Notes: generated by a model not told the origin, from the sequence alone. Positions 7,834-17,267 are shown, numbered from the stretch's first letter. The stretch is 64,000 bases of DNA from Nitrospirota bacterium (GCA_016215115.1 JACRLN010000021.1:6424-70423), one strand, 5' to 3'. Made by a program: numbers and translations.

Positions 7834-8250
7834 ATGAGTAAGGAATTAATATCATATCTTAGACTGCTGCATGGAGCATATAACACGGTTGTGATATCAC
7901 TTTTCGTTTATCAGGGTATTCTTGGATTGAGGATAAGAAAATCAGAGAAAAAACCCTTTCATATAATCAGGAGGCACAGGAAAATCGGGCCTGTTATAGC
8001 CATTTTGGGCCCTGCAGGATTTATTGCAGGGATGACGGTTGCTTTCCTTGAATGGGGACGCCTTTTAAAATATCCCTATCACTTCATTACAGGGTTGACC
8101 CTCGTATCTTTAATAATAACCACCTTTATCATTTCGAGAAAAATAAAAGGTCCGGACCCATACTGGAGAAACAGGCATTATGCCCTCGGCATATTGATAA
8201 TTTGTTTATACTCTGTCCAGGCCTTTCTGGGTTTAGGGATATTGCTGTAA
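7834..8250 (+). CDS. Four-helix membrane protein, DUF4079/cytochrome b561-like
   Basis: 138 residues with four hydrophobic segments (about 12-32, 53-73, 83-101, 118-137). Histidines lie near membrane borders (LRLLHGAYN, KYPYHFITG, NRHYALGI), as in small b-type-cytochrome-like membrane proteins. This pattern recalls DUF4079; heme binding is inference. It follows the cupredoxin gene by 19 bases, so the two may form a membrane and periplasm electron transfer pair. Confidence 0.55.
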   Translation: MSKELISYLRLLHGAYNTVVISLFVYQGILGLRIRKSEKKPFHIIRRHRKIGPVIAILGPAGFIAGMTVAFLEWGRLLKYPYHFITGLTLVSLIITTFIISRKIKGPDPYWRNRHYALGILIICLYSVQAFLGLGILL

Positions 8251-8255
8251 ATTCA

Positions 8256-8783
8256 TTAGTCCCCCTTCCCTCCCCTGAACAGAAACGGCTCTCTGTTTTC
8301 CAGTTCATATTTAAGACGTATTTTTGTAATCACCTTATTGTCTTTCATTGTGTAATCGATATAGAGGATATCGGAGATACCGAATTCCGTCAGGTGATAT
8401 AACGGCCTCAGTTCATAGCCAATGACATTCCCTTCTGTGTCAAGAATTCTGCTCAACCTCGACCGAAAGAAAAAACGATGTGATCCGACATGTTTCTTTG
8501 CTTCTTCCAGCGCCTCTTTACCCTGGACTTCTTTCTTCACGGTATAATCGTATCCGGGAGCAAATATCTCAAAGGAATACCTGTCTCCCTCTTTGTCGAG
8601 AATCGCCACGTTTTCTACGTCTTCACTGTATCTGCCTCCATAGAGAAGCAGGGTGTAAGTTCCGGTAATTTCCGAAGGCCCCGCCCGGTCTGTTTTCATA
8701 TAACTTACACTTACACAGGAATACGTGACTATGAAGATTAAAATAAGCATCAGCGCTGCCGTTAAAGATTTTATGGTATTCAT
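8256..8783 (-). CDS. Probable lipoprotein of unknown function
   Basis: 175 residues from the ATG at 8781-8783, which has an AAGGAGGACACT ribosome binding site; a longer reading to 8873 is not supported. The N-terminus is a signal peptide ending VTYSC, so lipid attachment at Cys is plausible although the lipobox is not canonical. The mature part contains GTYTLLLYGGRYSEDVENVAILDKEG and a Tyr/Arg-rich beta-type region with no family I recognise. It converges with the upstream membrane protein gene, six bases apart. Confidence 0.6.
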   Translation of the reverse strand: MNTIKSLTAALMLILIFIVTYSCVSVSYMKTDRAGPSEITGTYTLLLYGGRYSEDVENVAILDKEGDRYSFEIFAPGYDYTVKKEVQGKEALEEAKKHVGSHRFFFRSRLSRILDTEGNVIGYELRPLYHLTEFGISDILYIDYTMKDNKVITKIRLKYELENREPFLFRGGKGD

Positions 8784-8893
8784 AGTGTCCTCCTTTTCGT
8801 TATACGTGTCCGGTAACCGTGTTCCGTGAAGGAAGGAATGAATTACGGATGACGGATCACGGATGCGTAACACGGCAGTTCAGGGTATATCGT

Positions 8894-9700
8894 CTATTCC
8901 CTGAAAATTTTCCCGAGGAATTTCTTGAGTTCACCCCATGACTTCCTGTCCGCATTTGCGTTGTACGCCAGCGGCAGGTTGAATTTCTTTGCATAGGTGT
9001 CAGCGTCGGAGTTTGTAAAGCTGTGTATGGCCCCCGGATAAGAGATGAAACTTAAATCGGCTCCCGCTGTCTTCATCTCCTCCTTGAAGGCTTCGATCTG
9101 TTCAGGAGTAACGAATTTGTCATCAGCGCCGTGGAGCACCAGTATTTTTGCCTTTACATCGCCATGCTGTGCAGGCATGACTGCTGCCAACCCTCCGTGG
9201 AAACTTGCAACACCTTTAATATCTATTCCTTGTCGCGCCATATTCAGCACAACACCTCCGCCGAAGCAATAGCCGATAGCTGCGATGCGGCCGGGATCAA
9301 CGTTGGGCTGCTGTTTCAGAAAGTTCATAGCTGCCGTGAAACGCGACGTGGCAACATCAAAATTCTTCATCAGTTCCGAGGAAAACTTCCCTGCATCATC
9401 TGGATGCATCGCCTGTTTGCCGTCACCGTACAGGTCCACGGCAAGGGCCGCATACCCGAGTTCCGCAAGCATCCGGGCGCGCCTGCGTGCATATTCATTA
9501 TGCCCCCACCATTCATGAACAACCAGCACCCCCGGCCTTTTCCCTTTGATATTTTCATCATATGCCATGTATCCTTTCATCACAACACCGCTGTCGCTGT
9601 AATCAACAGCTTCTCCCCGGATATTCGTGCATGCTGAAACCTGACCTGTTAACATGAATATTAATGCTATGACAACCAGATTCAATGTTATACGATACAT
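8894..9700 (-). CDS. Secreted dienelactone hydrolase family protein
   Basis: 268 residues with a signal peptide (about 1-23). It is an alpha/beta hydrolase of the dienelactone hydrolase type: VHEWWGHNEYARRRARMLA, then the Cys nucleophile elbow GYCFGGG (about residues 143-149), then VLHGADDKFV with the acid residue and AIHSFTNSDADTY with the catalytic His. The strong ribosome binding site CAAGGAGGGCGCC precedes the ATG. Some family members carry a signal peptide and act in the periplasm; the substrate is unknown. Confidence 0.85.
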   Translation of the reverse strand: MYRITLNLVVIALIFMLTGQVSACTNIRGEAVDYSDSGVVMKGYMAYDENIKGKRPGVLVVHEWWGHNEYARRRARMLAELGYAALAVDLYGDGKQAMHPDDAGKFSSELMKNFDVATSRFTAAMNFLKQQPNVDPGRIAAIGYCFGGGVVLNMARQGIDIKGVASFHGGLAAVMPAQHGDVKAKILVLHGADDKFVTPEQIEAFKEEMKTAGADLSFISYPGAIHSFTNSDADTYAKKFNLPLAYNANADRKSWGELKKFLGKIFRE

Positions 9701-9814
9701 GGCGCCCTCCTTGCATAATGGTTTCCCTTTTCTCTTTCATAACAATCTTATCAAATTTTCTGTCTCATGGAAATACCGCACCGCAAAAAATATAACATCT
9801 AACAGGAGGGGGGG

Positions 9815-9916
9815 GACATCAAAAAACTTGTGTCAGAGCGGCAGATAAAGAATGGCATCACGGAGGCGGAAGATGTGGCGCTCAGCACAAAACGGTTTCT
9901 TGCCGATAGTATCTGA
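9815..9916 (+). pseudogene. Short gene remnant after a run of eight G
   Basis: Thirty-three sense codons ending TKRFLADSI and a TGA have a coding-like composition (KKLVSERQIKNGITEAED). They begin right after a G8 run preceded by AGGA, with no start codon in frame. It may be the tail of a lost or frameshifted gene. No family was recognised. Confidence 0.25.
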
Positions 9917-9918
9917 AA

Positions 9919-10899
9919 TTAGTTTCTCTTACCAACCAATGTTTCCCCTAACGTAGCTGATGGGAATAATGGTCCTTCCTGGTACAGCGTTGGGAATATT
10001 TTCTCAAAAATTTCCACTATGGCCGGGTCAAAATGAGTGCCTGAGTTTTTAACTATATCCCTTCTTGCTTCAGAGGGTGTAAGTGCCTTACGATAGGGCC
10101 GATCAGCTGTTAAAGCCTCGTATACATCTGCAACAGCAACGATTCTTGCCCCAAGTGGGATGTCACTCCCTGACAGTTTGTTTTGGCCGCTTCCATCATA
10201 TCTTTCATGATGGTGCAGGATAATTGGAAGAAGATCAAGGACTTTGCTGCTCGAAGAGCCAAGCACATCTGTACCAATCCTGGGATGGTTATTTATTTCA
10301 TTCCGCTCATCTATAGATAATTTCCCGATCTTGTTAAGTGTTTCTGCACTAACCCCTAATTTCCCAATATCATGAAGCAGGGCGCCAATTCTTACATTGT
10401 CAATCTCCTCTTGAGAAAGTTGCATCGTACTTGCTATCATTTCCGATATTACTGAAACTCTAAATGAGTGGCTCTGAGTATATTTATCTGCATTATCAAT
10501 AATAACGGATAGCATTTCGATGATACCTCTGTATGTTCTATTGACTTCCCTCGATTTCTCCTCCTTTTTTTCGTAAAGTAATCCCATCGCATATCCTGTG
10601 ATAAGGAGAAACCCTCCCCACGTTACTATATCTAACCATTTGTATAACTCGCTTGTTTCGCTGAAATCAAAGGTCAAGGGATAAAAATAAGCTATCAAGA
10701 AAATCATAATAGCTGATAATAATGCTGCCTGGGTTGCATAGCGTTTTCCAAAATAATATGCTCCAAATAGCACCGGTATATAAAAGAAATTAAGAAAAGC
10801 CCGTTGATTTGCTACAAAAAAGAAAATCATTCCTGATATTGCAACAAGAAGAAAAGTAATAATCAGGTCTTTATTTATCTTATGAAAGTTCATTGTCAT
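9919..10899 (-). CDS. Membrane HD-GYP c-di-GMP phosphodiesterase
   Basis: 326 residues. The N-terminal third has four to five hydrophobic segments (about residues 12-110), forming a small membrane sensor. The C-terminal half is an HD-GYP domain: SHSFRVSVISEMIA, LLHDIGKLGVS (HD pair), HPRIG, then HHHERYDGSGQ (the GYP-loop region, reading YDGSG) and VADVYEALTADRPYR. The family degrades c-di-GMP. Its partners in the window are a GGDEF protein at 36123 and a PilZ-type fusion at 5481. The start has no strong ribosome binding site; a second ATG lies two codons downstream. Confidence 0.88.
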   Translation of the reverse strand: MTMNFHKINKDLIITFLLVAISGMIFFFVANQRAFLNFFYIPVLFGAYYFGKRYATQAALLSAIMIFLIAYFYPLTFDFSETSELYKWLDIVTWGGFLLITGYAMGLLYEKKEEKSREVNRTYRGIIEMLSVIIDNADKYTQSHSFRVSVISEMIASTMQLSQEEIDNVRIGALLHDIGKLGVSAETLNKIGKLSIDERNEINNHPRIGTDVLGSSSSKVLDLLPIILHHHERYDGSGQNKLSGSDIPLGARIVAVADVYEALTADRPYRKALTPSEARRDIVKNSGTHFDPAIVEIFEKIFPTLYQEGPLFPSATLGETLVGKRN

Positions 10900-11073
10900 T
10901 TAAAATTAAAATTTAATAACTAAGCAATATTTTTACTCTTTTCGGATTTGCGCCATTAAATCTTTAATTTTAATTCAGTAGTGTCCGGTAAATCTTGTAG
11001 ACATATTGATTGTTCATGTTTGTAACTGGTGTCAGTTATTTCGTACAATAACCTCATGCCTATCACAAACTCA

Positions 11074-11910
11074 ATGAATCAGTTCATCAACTTCTGGCAG
11101 CATATACCTGAGCATATTAAGCCTGATATTTTCCGGATAGGGCAATTCCAGGTCCGTTATTACGGGTTGATGTATATTGCCGCGTTCACGACCCTCTATC
11201 TGTTGTCGCTGCACAGGCTGAAAAACGAAAAATTCAACTACTCCAAAACCGATATAGAAAACTATCTTGTCTGGGCTATCGCGGGACTTTTGCTCGGGGC
11301 CCGATTAGGATATGTGTTCTTTTATAACTTCAGTTACTATATATCAAACCCTCTGGAAATAATCCTGCCCTTCAGCTTTTCCAACGGATTTCATTTTACA
11401 GGTCTTGCGGGTATGTCCTATCACGGCGGACTGATCGGCGTCATCCTTTCCAGCAGTATATTCTGTCATAAATATAAAATAAACTTCTGGCAATTGGCCG
11501 ACTTTCTGATCCCTTCAATTCCGATGGGATACAGTTTTGGCAGAATTGGTAATTTCATAAACGGTGAGCTTTACGGAAGGATTACCGACGCACCATGGGG
11601 AATGTATTTTCCTCTTGATATGTCTAATAAACTAAGACACCCTTCTCAACTCTATGAGGCATTTTTTGAAGGCCTTCTCCTTTTCCTTATACTCTGGGGG
11701 GTTAGAAAAAAGAGGTTGTTCGATGGTATCTTTCTTTCAATATATCTTATTGGTTACGGATCCGTGAGATTTTGTATTGAATTCTTTCGTGATCCTGACC
11801 CGCAGATTGGACTTTTTCTTGGCGTTATTACGATGGGACAGATACTCTGTCTGTGTATGATGTTAACCGGAGCAGGAATTTATTTTTGGAGGAAGGGAAA
11901 AAACCGGTAG
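11074..11910 (+). CDS. lgt: Prolipoprotein diacylglyceryl transferase
   Basis: 278 residues from the ATG at 11074; an upstream GTG at 11029 and an ATG at 11056 are alternatives, and none has a clear ribosome binding site. The chosen start gives the usual length ahead of IGQFQVRYYGLMY. The Lgt signature GRIGNFINGELYGR is present, with HGGL and HPSQLYEA. Seven membrane segments are expected in the inner membrane. The enzyme transfers diacylglycerol from phosphatidylglycerol to the lipobox Cys of prolipoproteins. Confidence 0.92.
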   Translation: MNQFINFWQHIPEHIKPDIFRIGQFQVRYYGLMYIAAFTTLYLLSLHRLKNEKFNYSKTDIENYLVWAIAGLLLGARLGYVFFYNFSYYISNPLEIILPFSFSNGFHFTGLAGMSYHGGLIGVILSSSIFCHKYKINFWQLADFLIPSIPMGYSFGRIGNFINGELYGRITDAPWGMYFPLDMSNKLRHPSQLYEAFFEGLLLFLILWGVRKKRLFDGIFLSIYLIGYGSVRFCIEFFRDPDPQIGLFLGVITMGQILCLCMMLTGAGIYFWRKGKNR

Positions 11911-11997
11911 CTATCAGGTATGGTATAATTATACGGCATTTTGAATATTTCGTTATGCGTTACGCTTAACCTATCACAAAACAAAAGGAGAAAGAAC

Positions 11998-12429
11998 GTG
12001 CAGGCAAAGCAGGGAGACAGGATTAAAGTACATTATACCCTCAAAGATGCAAATGGCCAGGTGATTGAATCCTCAAAAGAATCGGCTCCGATAGAGTTTA
12101 CTATTGGCGAAGGGAAAGTGATTCCGGGTTTTGAAAAGGGAATTGCCGGTATGAAACCGAACGAGTCAAAGACAATCGCCATTTCCCCCGAAGACGCTTA
12201 CGGGTTGCGTGACGAGAGAAAGGTTTTTGAATTTGAAAGGAAAAATGCGCCGGGGGATTTTGATCCGGGAGTTGGAGATACAATAATAATGCACAGGCCT
12301 GATGGAAAATCAATTCCGGTAACAGTTGTGAGTATAACTGAAAAAGGCTTTTTAATGGACGCGAACCATCCGTTGGCCGGAAAAGAGCTTACCTTTGAAC
12401 TGGAGTTGGTGGAGATAGTAAAGAATTGA
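11998..12429 (+). CDS. FKBP-type peptidyl-prolyl isomerase (SlyD-like)
   Basis: 143 residues from a GTG at 11998 preceded by AAAAGGAGAAAGAAC; the upstream TTG at 11941 has no ribosome binding site. The FKBP core is clear: GDRIKVHYTLKDANGQVIES, GEGKVIPGFEKGIAGMK and the DAYGLRDE start of the inserted flap domain typical of SlyD. The His-rich metal-binding tail of E. coli SlyD is absent. The protein is cytoplasmic, as no signal peptide is present. Confidence 0.88.
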   Translation: MQAKQGDRIKVHYTLKDANGQVIESSKESAPIEFTIGEGKVIPGFEKGIAGMKPNESKTIAISPEDAYGLRDERKVFEFERKNAPGDFDPGVGDTIIMHRPDGKSIPVTVVSITEKGFLMDANHPLAGKELTFELELVEIVKN

Positions 12430-12465
12430 AGAAGCGAGGAAGTCAGGAAGTGAAGGAGTGAAGAC
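12430..12465. repeat. Family E tandem string (GAAGTCAGGAAGTGAAGGAGTGAAG)
   Basis: A purine-rich string built of GAAGT/GAGTG units. It supplies the ribosome binding site of panB. Similar strings occur at 21713, 26595, 31740 and 44430. Confidence 0.5.
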
Positions 12466-13266
12466 ATGCCGAACTTTACGATTCACGATTTTTTAAGAAA
12501 GAAAAAAGAAGGCAAAAAAATCATCATGCTCACCGCCTATGATTACCCCTTTGCCCGCATTGTGGATGAGGCAGGCGTTGACGCCATTCTTGTCGGCGAT
12601 TCATTAGGCATGGTTGTTCAGGGACTGGAGAATACTCTGCCGGTAACCATGGATGAAATGATTTATCACACAAAGATGGTTACAAGGGCCGTGAAAGATG
12701 CAATGGTCCTTGGAGATATGCCGTTTATGTCATATCAGACAGGCATTTCAGAGGCAGTAAAAAATGCCGGAAGGTTTTTGAAAGAGGCAGGCGCTTCTGC
12801 AGTTAAAATCGAAGGCGGCGCGGAAATTGCGGAGCATATCAGGGCCTTAACAAAATCAGACATTCCAGTAATGGCTCATATAGGCCTTACGCCCCAGTCA
12901 GTTCACAGGATGGGCGGATACAAGGTTCAGGGTAAAACAGAAGTTGCTGCAAAAAAGCTTATTGAAGAAGCGCATATTGTTGAAGACGCAGGGGCCTTCT
13001 CTCTGTTGCTTGAGGCTATACCAATTAGTCTTGCAAAGAAAATCACCGAGGAACTTTCTATCCCAACAATTGGTATTGGAGCAGGTCCTCATTGTGATGG
13101 TCAGATACTCGTCCTCCATGACGTAATCGGATTATTTGAGAGATTTGTCCCTAAATTTGTGAAGCAGTATGCAAACCTGAAAGAAGAGTCTTTAAAGGCT
13201 ATCAAGATCTACCGCGAAGAAATCGAAAAAGGTATATTCCCTTCCAGGGATCAGAGTTTTAAATAG
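12466..13266 (+). CDS. panB: 3-methyl-2-oxobutanoate hydroxymethyltransferase
   Basis: 266 residues, standard PanB length. Key regions are [19 protein letters not shown], the metal-binding [32 protein letters not shown] and [15 protein letters not shown]. The enzyme adds a hydroxymethyl group from methylene-THF to ketoisovalerate in pantothenate synthesis. Methylene-THF links it to the folate genes upstream, but the distance makes this only a metabolic link. The ribosome binding site GAAGGAGTGAAGAC comes from a tandem repeat string. Confidence 0.94.
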   Translation: MPNFTIHDFLRKKKEGKKIIMLTAYDYPFARIVDEAGVDAILVGDSLGMVVQGLENTLPVTMDEMIYHTKMVTRAVKDAMVLGDMPFMSYQTGISEAVKNAGRFLKEAGASAVKIEGGAEIAEHIRALTKSDIPVMAHIGLTPQSVHRMGGYKVQGKTEVAAKKLIEEAHIVEDAGAFSLLLEAIPISLAKKITEELSIPTIGIGAGPHCDGQILVLHDVIGLFERFVPKFVKQYANLKEESLKAIKIYREEIEKGIFPSRDQSFK

Positions 13267-13290
13267 GGTTCAGCATGACATTTTTTGTTT

Positions 13291-14589
13291 TTATTTCCCT
13301 GCAAAAACAGATGTGGAAACCTTATTATTTTGAGAATTACTTACAGGACGCATTTTATTAAACTTGCCTATATTTGATTCCATCTTAAACCACGATACGA
13401 GATCTCTCAATTCACCGGCAATACGTGCAAGTTCATTAGTGGAAGTATTGATTTGTGTGACTGAATCCCTTGAAGAGCCGAATACATTTGCGACATTTTC
13501 CATTGTTGAAGATACTTCCTCAATCGCTGAAGACTGTTCTTCAGTTGCAGCAGCTATTGAATGTACCATTTCAAGACATGTTTCCGATGCACGTACAATC
13601 TTATCAAGCGATTCTTTGGCCTGATTTGCCATTGTAACACCTTCTTCAGCCTCTTCTTTATTTTGCATCATACCCTTAACGGACATTTCTGTTTCTCTTT
13701 GTATCTTTTTAATCATCTCCGTTATTTCATCCGTTGCTTTGGCAGTTTTTTCTGCAAGTTTTCTCACCTCATCAGCAACTACTGCAAAGCCCCTTCCCTG
13801 TTCACCTGCCCTTGCAGCCTCTATGGCCGCATTCAGGGCCAAAAGGTTCGTTTGCCCGGCAATATCATTAATTACATTAATAATGGCCCCAATCTGCTTA
13901 CTGCTTTCTCCCAATTCTCCTATTGTTTGCGAAGACTTTTCGACATTTTCAGCAATGTTAAGCATACTTGTTACAGTCTTCTCAACAACCGTTTTGCCTT
14001 CGCCGGCAATATTGACCGATTCCTTCGCAGCATCCGATGCATTTGCAGCATTTCTTGCAACTTCCACTATGCTCTGAGAAACTTCCGTTATGGCTGCTGC
14101 AGATTGCTCTATCTGTTTTGCCTGATCATCTATACCGGTAGTTATTTGCGCCGTTGTTGCTGATACTTCTTCAGAACTGCTTGCAACTGTAGATGAAACG
14201 TCCTTTATCTGGCCTACTATCCTGCTCAAATTTACGGACAACTCTTTCAAAGCTGCTTGCAGACGCCCCAGCTCGTCATTCGCTCCTTCCTCAATTTCTA
14301 TATTAATTTCGCCATCAGCCAATTTGTTTGTTATGCTAATTCCTTCATTTAAAGGGTTAACAATCTTATTAATCAAAATCCAGCTAACTAATACGCCGCC
14401 TGCAATCAGTAATGCGCTTATAATCGCAATTCCCCAAATGATTTTTCCTGTAACAGAGCCGGCTCCCCCCGCGTCTATAAAAATCAACAGCCAAACGTTA
14501 AATAGTGCGATTAATGTCAGAGGAGAATAAATACAAATCATAATGAGATTTTTAATTTTAATGTTTTTTAATATGCCTTTCGAATCCAT
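13291..14589 (-). CDS. Methyl-accepting chemotaxis protein without large sensor domain
   Basis: 432 residues. Two hydrophobic segments (about 17-38 and 48-72) are separated by only ten residues, so there is no periplasmic ligand domain. A HAMP domain follows (about 72-125, NPLNEG...[10 protein letters not shown]). Then comes a full MCP signalling domain with the conserved hairpin [19 protein letters not shown] and [18 protein letters not shown]. The last 25 residues are a short tail. A GGGAGACAAT ribosome binding site precedes the ATG. Its stop codon lies 24 bases from the convergent panB stop. Its signal is probably sensed in the membrane or through HAMP. Confidence 0.92.
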   Translation of the reverse strand: MDSKGILKNIKIKNLIMICIYSPLTLIALFNVWLLIFIDAGGAGSVTGKIIWGIAIISALLIAGGVLVSWILINKIVNPLNEGISITNKLADGEINIEIEEGANDELGRLQAALKELSVNLSRIVGQIKDVSSTVASSSEEVSATTAQITTGIDDQAKQIEQSAAAITEVSQSIVEVARNAANASDAAKESVNIAGEGKTVVEKTVTSMLNIAENVEKSSQTIGELGESSKQIGAIINVINDIAGQTNLLALNAAIEAARAGEQGRGFAVVADEVRKLAEKTAKATDEITEMIKKIQRETEMSVKGMMQNKEEAEEGVTMANQAKESLDKIVRASETCLEMVHSIAAATEEQSSAIEEVSSTMENVANVFGSSRDSVTQINTSTNELARIAGELRDLVSWFKMESNIGKFNKMRPVSNSQNNKVSTSVFAGK

Positions 14590-14892
14590 ATTGTCTCCCG
14601 TATTGTTTTATTTAGATTTTATCTATCATTAGTTAACAATCAAGTTTCCCGTTATTCTTTTCGGCAACACAAAAATAAAACTTTAGTTCATCAAAAGAAA
14701 TCAAATAAATATTTCGAATTATGTACAGGACTGAACGCAGGATTGAATATTATTTCTGGCTCTTCGTGGAAAAGTGTGGGTAAAATCTATGAATCAGGCT
14801 ATACTTAATGTTGTCCCCCCCTCTGGCAAAGGGGGGCAAGGGGGGAATTTTCAAATCCACCCTTTACTGAAGGGTTACATAGAAAGGACCTG
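14590..14892. other. Intergenic stretch with a family C repeat at 14813-14865
   Basis: The left part is AT-rich and holds the likely promoter of the chemoreceptor. The right part carries a family C dyad (TCCCCCCCTCTGGCAAAGGGGGG...GGGGGAATTTTC). TTCGTGGAAAAGTGTGGGTAAAA at 14763 resembles the ends of the family A' copies at 16600 and 30360. Confidence 0.5.
14813..14865. repeat. Family C repeat
   Basis: A CCCCCCC/GGGGGG inverted repeat around a CTGGCAAA centre, followed by CAAGGGGGGAATTTTC. The same motif occurs between genes at 28240 and inside genes at 29042, 41045, 57569 and 58125. Confidence 0.75.
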
Positions 14893-16209
14893 ATGATGGA
14901 TTTCATAAAATATTTTGTTTCCCTGTTTACGTTATTATTTCTTCCTGTTCTCAGTTTTGCCGATTCTGACAGGGTCTTCAGGGAAAACCGAAAGTCCATT
15001 GTAGTTGTTACGGCATATAACATAAAAGGGCAGCCGCTAACTGAGGGGACAGGATTCATCGCAAGCTCAGACGGTGTAATCATTACAAACTACCATGTTA
15101 TTGGCATTGCAAAAGATATAAAAGTAAAGGCAGACGGCAGGGTGTTAAATGTTGAAGGAGTGATTTATGCCGACAGAGAAAACGATTTTGCCGTTCTCAG
15201 AGTAAAAGTGAAAGATATGCCGGCAGTAAAACTCGGGGATGCCGGGAAATTAAATCCCGGCTCGAAGGTTTATATCATAAGCAGTTCGCAAGATTCAGGA
15301 GATATGATTTATGAAGGAATATTCAAAAAGAAAAAAACAATCTCCCCGATAAGTAAAGTTATCGAAATTACAGCCCCTCTCTCTCAGGGCAGCAGCGGCA
15401 GCCCCTTATTCAACAGTGATGGCGAGGTTATCGGAATTGTAACATTTCTCTCAAAAAGAGCTGAGAACATAATCTTCGCAATACCCTCTGAACTATTTAG
15501 AGACAAGTGGAAGAGCGGGAAACTTGTTGCCGTAAAAAATATAATTAAAGATTACAAAAATACAGCAGAGTACTGGTTTTATCTTGGGTATTACCTCTCC
15601 GAGGCCGGCGCATACAAAGAGGCTGCGGATGTTTTCAGAGAAGCAATACGGATTAAGCCCGGTTTTGCAGATGCATACTATTATTGCGGAGCCGCATATG
15701 AAAAGTCGGGAAAGTATAAAGAGGCGGCAAAATTTTACAGGGAAGCGATAAAATTAAAAACTGATTTTGCCGATGCGTATTTCAGTCTCGGTGTTATATA
15801 TGGAAAGCTCGGTATGTATAAGGAGGCGCTAAATGTTTTAAAGCAGGCTGTAAGTATTGAGCCCGATTTTGCGGATGCGTATTTCAATATGGGTGTTGCC
15901 TATGAGAAGACCGGCATGTACAAAGAAGACATCGAAGCCAATAAACAGGCTGTCAGTCTGAAACCGGATTTTGCAGACGCATATTATAATCTCGGTATCG
16001 CCTATGAAAAATCAGGAAACTACACAGATGCAGCAGCCGCTTTTCAAAAGGTCCTGACACTCAGGCCCGGCTATGCGAATGCGCATTACAATCTCGGTAT
16101 TGTCTATTTACTATTAAGAGATAAAGGCTCCGCAATGGAAATATATAAAACATTGAAAACCCTTGATACTGTATCGGCGAATAAATTATTAACTCTGATT
16201 AACAAATGA
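14893..16209 (+). CDS. Secreted trypsin-like serine protease with TPR repeats
   Basis: 438 residues. A signal peptide spans about 1-22 (a second ATG is the next codon). A trypsin/DegP-like domain spans about 25-210 with the catalytic triad visible as His in TNYHVIG, Asp in ENDFAVLRV and Ser in QGSSGSPLF. About six TPR units of 34 residues follow from residue 223, each with the A-x-x-x-x-x-A-I-x-L-x-P-x-F-A-D-A-Y pattern. No PDZ domain is present, unlike DegP. The architecture suggests a periplasmic protease or chaperone that recognises partners by TPR. The near-identical TPRs suggest recent internal duplication. Confidence 0.88.
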   Translation: MMDFIKYFVSLFTLLFLPVLSFADSDRVFRENRKSIVVVTAYNIKGQPLTEGTGFIASSDGVIITNYHVIGIAKDIKVKADGRVLNVEGVIYADRENDFAVLRVKVKDMPAVKLGDAGKLNPGSKVYIISSSQDSGDMIYEGIFKKKKTISPISKVIEITAPLSQGSSGSPLFNSDGEVIGIVTFLSKRAENIIFAIPSELFRDKWKSGKLVAVKNIIKDYKNTAEYWFYLGYYLSEAGAYKEAADVFREAIRIKPGFADAYYYCGAAYEKSGKYKEAAKFYREAIKLKTDFADAYFSLGVIYGKLGMYKEALNVLKQAVSIEPDFADAYFNMGVAYEKTGMYKEDIEANKQAVSLKPDFADAYYNLGIAYEKSGNYTDAAAAFQKVLTLRPGYANAHYNLGIVYLLLRDKGSAMEIYKTLKTLDTVSANKLLTLINK

Positions 16210-16222
16210 ATAGGTAATTCTG

Positions 16223-16462
16223 CTAAATTTTCCTTGTCGTTTTTGCATTTTTTACTAAAACAACCTCTTGCGCCTGGGGCCCTTCTTTACCTTCTACAAC
16301 TGTGAATTCCACAGGATCTCCTTCTTCCAGACAGCATTTACCTTCATCACAGAGAATAGCGCTGTAATGAACATAAATTTCTTCCCCCTGCTTACGGGCA
16401 ATAAAACCGCAACCTTCATCACTGTCATACCATCTTACAATTCCGATTTCCCGTTTTGGCAT
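16223..16462 (-). CDS. Cold-shock-domain protein
   Basis: 79 residues. GIVRWYDSDEGCGFIARKQG and EIYVHYSAI match the RNP1/RNP2-bearing beta-barrel of CspA-type proteins, which bind single-stranded nucleic acid. The RNP1 glycine pattern is altered (EGCGFI rather than KGYGFI), and two extra Cys (GKCCLEEGD) are unusual, so this is a divergent member. The ribosome binding site AGGGAATT precedes the ATG. It converges with the protease-TPR gene. Confidence 0.8.
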   Translation of the reverse strand: MPKREIGIVRWYDSDEGCGFIARKQGEEIYVHYSAILCDEGKCCLEEGDPVEFTVVEGKEGPQAQEVVLVKNAKTTRKI

Positions 16463-16599
16463 AATTCCCTGATCCGCTCTTGTTAAAAAATCTTTCGGTA
16501 TATTTTAAGCCCCATATTTTTTAAAAACACACCCCATATAGAACATCAGCCACTTAATTTATTATTCGGTATAAGAAGAAGATTTCTTAAACTTTGGTT

Positions 16600-16760
16600 C
16601 TTCCGGGAATTGTGTGGATAAGCGCTGTCATTCCCGCAATCCGTTGAGCGGGAATCCAGACGTCGTCCCCGCGAAGGCGGGGAACCAGAAAACAAAAACC
16701 TCTGGATTCCCGATAAAGACCTCGGGAATGACGTCTTAAGGTTGAGTTTATAAACAGATT
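16600..16760. repeat. Family A' element with nested dyads
   Basis: The core at 16627-16732 begins GTCATTCCCGCAATCCGTTGAGCGGGAAT and ends TTCCCGATAAAGACCTCGGGAATGAC, with a further CCCCGCGAAGGCGGGG dyad nested in the middle. The left flank TTCTTCCGGGAATTGTGTGGATAAG reappears in reverse at 30360, so the element extends beyond the dyads. Confidence 0.7.
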
Positions 16761-17043
16761 GGTAATCATTTACTGAAGAGAAAGAGACAGAGTTGTAGAT
16801 GGAGAAGTTTGACCTTTAATCGTCTAAAGGCACTGACTGGTTATAATTCTTGTTTATCAGAGCGCTCCAATAAAATAGCGCCAAAGGCTTCGAGCCACCA
16901 TCGACGGGATAACATGATTGGATATTATAATAATTATATTTCCTTGCGTAAAGGTAATAATCCCGAAAAATAATCCTATTTGTATATGAAATATTGCATC
17001 TTAAACCTATAAATTGATAATAGAAAAATAAAAAGGTCTTGCT

Positions 17044-17092
17044 CTTTTCCACCACAAAAAACATACTTACAGCATGAAAGTGGTGGAAAAAG
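17044..17092. repeat. Inverted repeat CTTTTCCACCAC / GTGGTGGAAAAAG
   Basis: Twelve-base arms are separated by 24 bases. It could act as a bidirectional terminator, since there is a T run on one side and an A run on the other, or be a relic of an element end. Confidence 0.4.
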
Positions 17093-17156
17093 ATAAGGTC
17101 ATAAGCGGGATGCTCCGTGATAAACTTAAGCGTTACAAGAGACTCATTTATATTCA
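17074..17156 (+). pseudogene. Possible small gene remnant
   Basis: An ATG opens about 25 codons with a coding-like, charged composition (MKVVEKDKVISGMLRDKLKR). The frame then enters the family A arm at 17157, and its continuation overlaps purE in antisense. I read it as the 5' end of a small protein gene interrupted by a repeat. There is no clear ribosome binding site. Confidence 0.25.
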
Positions 17157-17190
17157 CTGGATTCCCGCTCAACAGACTACGGGAATGACA
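17157..17190. repeat. Single family A arm
   Basis: TGGATTCCCGCTCAACAGAC followed by TACGGGAATGAC, matching the right arm of the element at 3686. Confidence 0.65.
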
Positions 17191-17267
17191 CTGTTTCAGG
17201 CTGGAATCAACCCACACGATTACGCGATGACTCTAAAAATTGTTCTTTTCGGTTCCAAAATACAGGA

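Larger units (their letters stand above)
16463..17267. other. Repeat-rich intergenic stretch of about 800 bases
   Basis: It holds a family A' element (16600-16760), an AT-rich region without recognisable genes, a 12-bp inverted repeat (17044-17092), a small gene remnant (17074) and a single family A arm (17157-17190). A minus-strand reading frame (16816-17217) crosses the repeat arm and shows no coding character. Confidence 0.5.

Noticed and set aside
13364-14163. Plus-strand reading frames of up to 200 codons opposite the chemoreceptor
   Set aside because: Antisense shadows of the coiled-coil signalling domain; skewed Ser/Phe/Cys composition.
16816-17217. 133-codon minus-strand frame in the 800-base gap
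   Set aside because: It crosses a family A repeat arm, has no ribosome binding site and shows no family resemblance.
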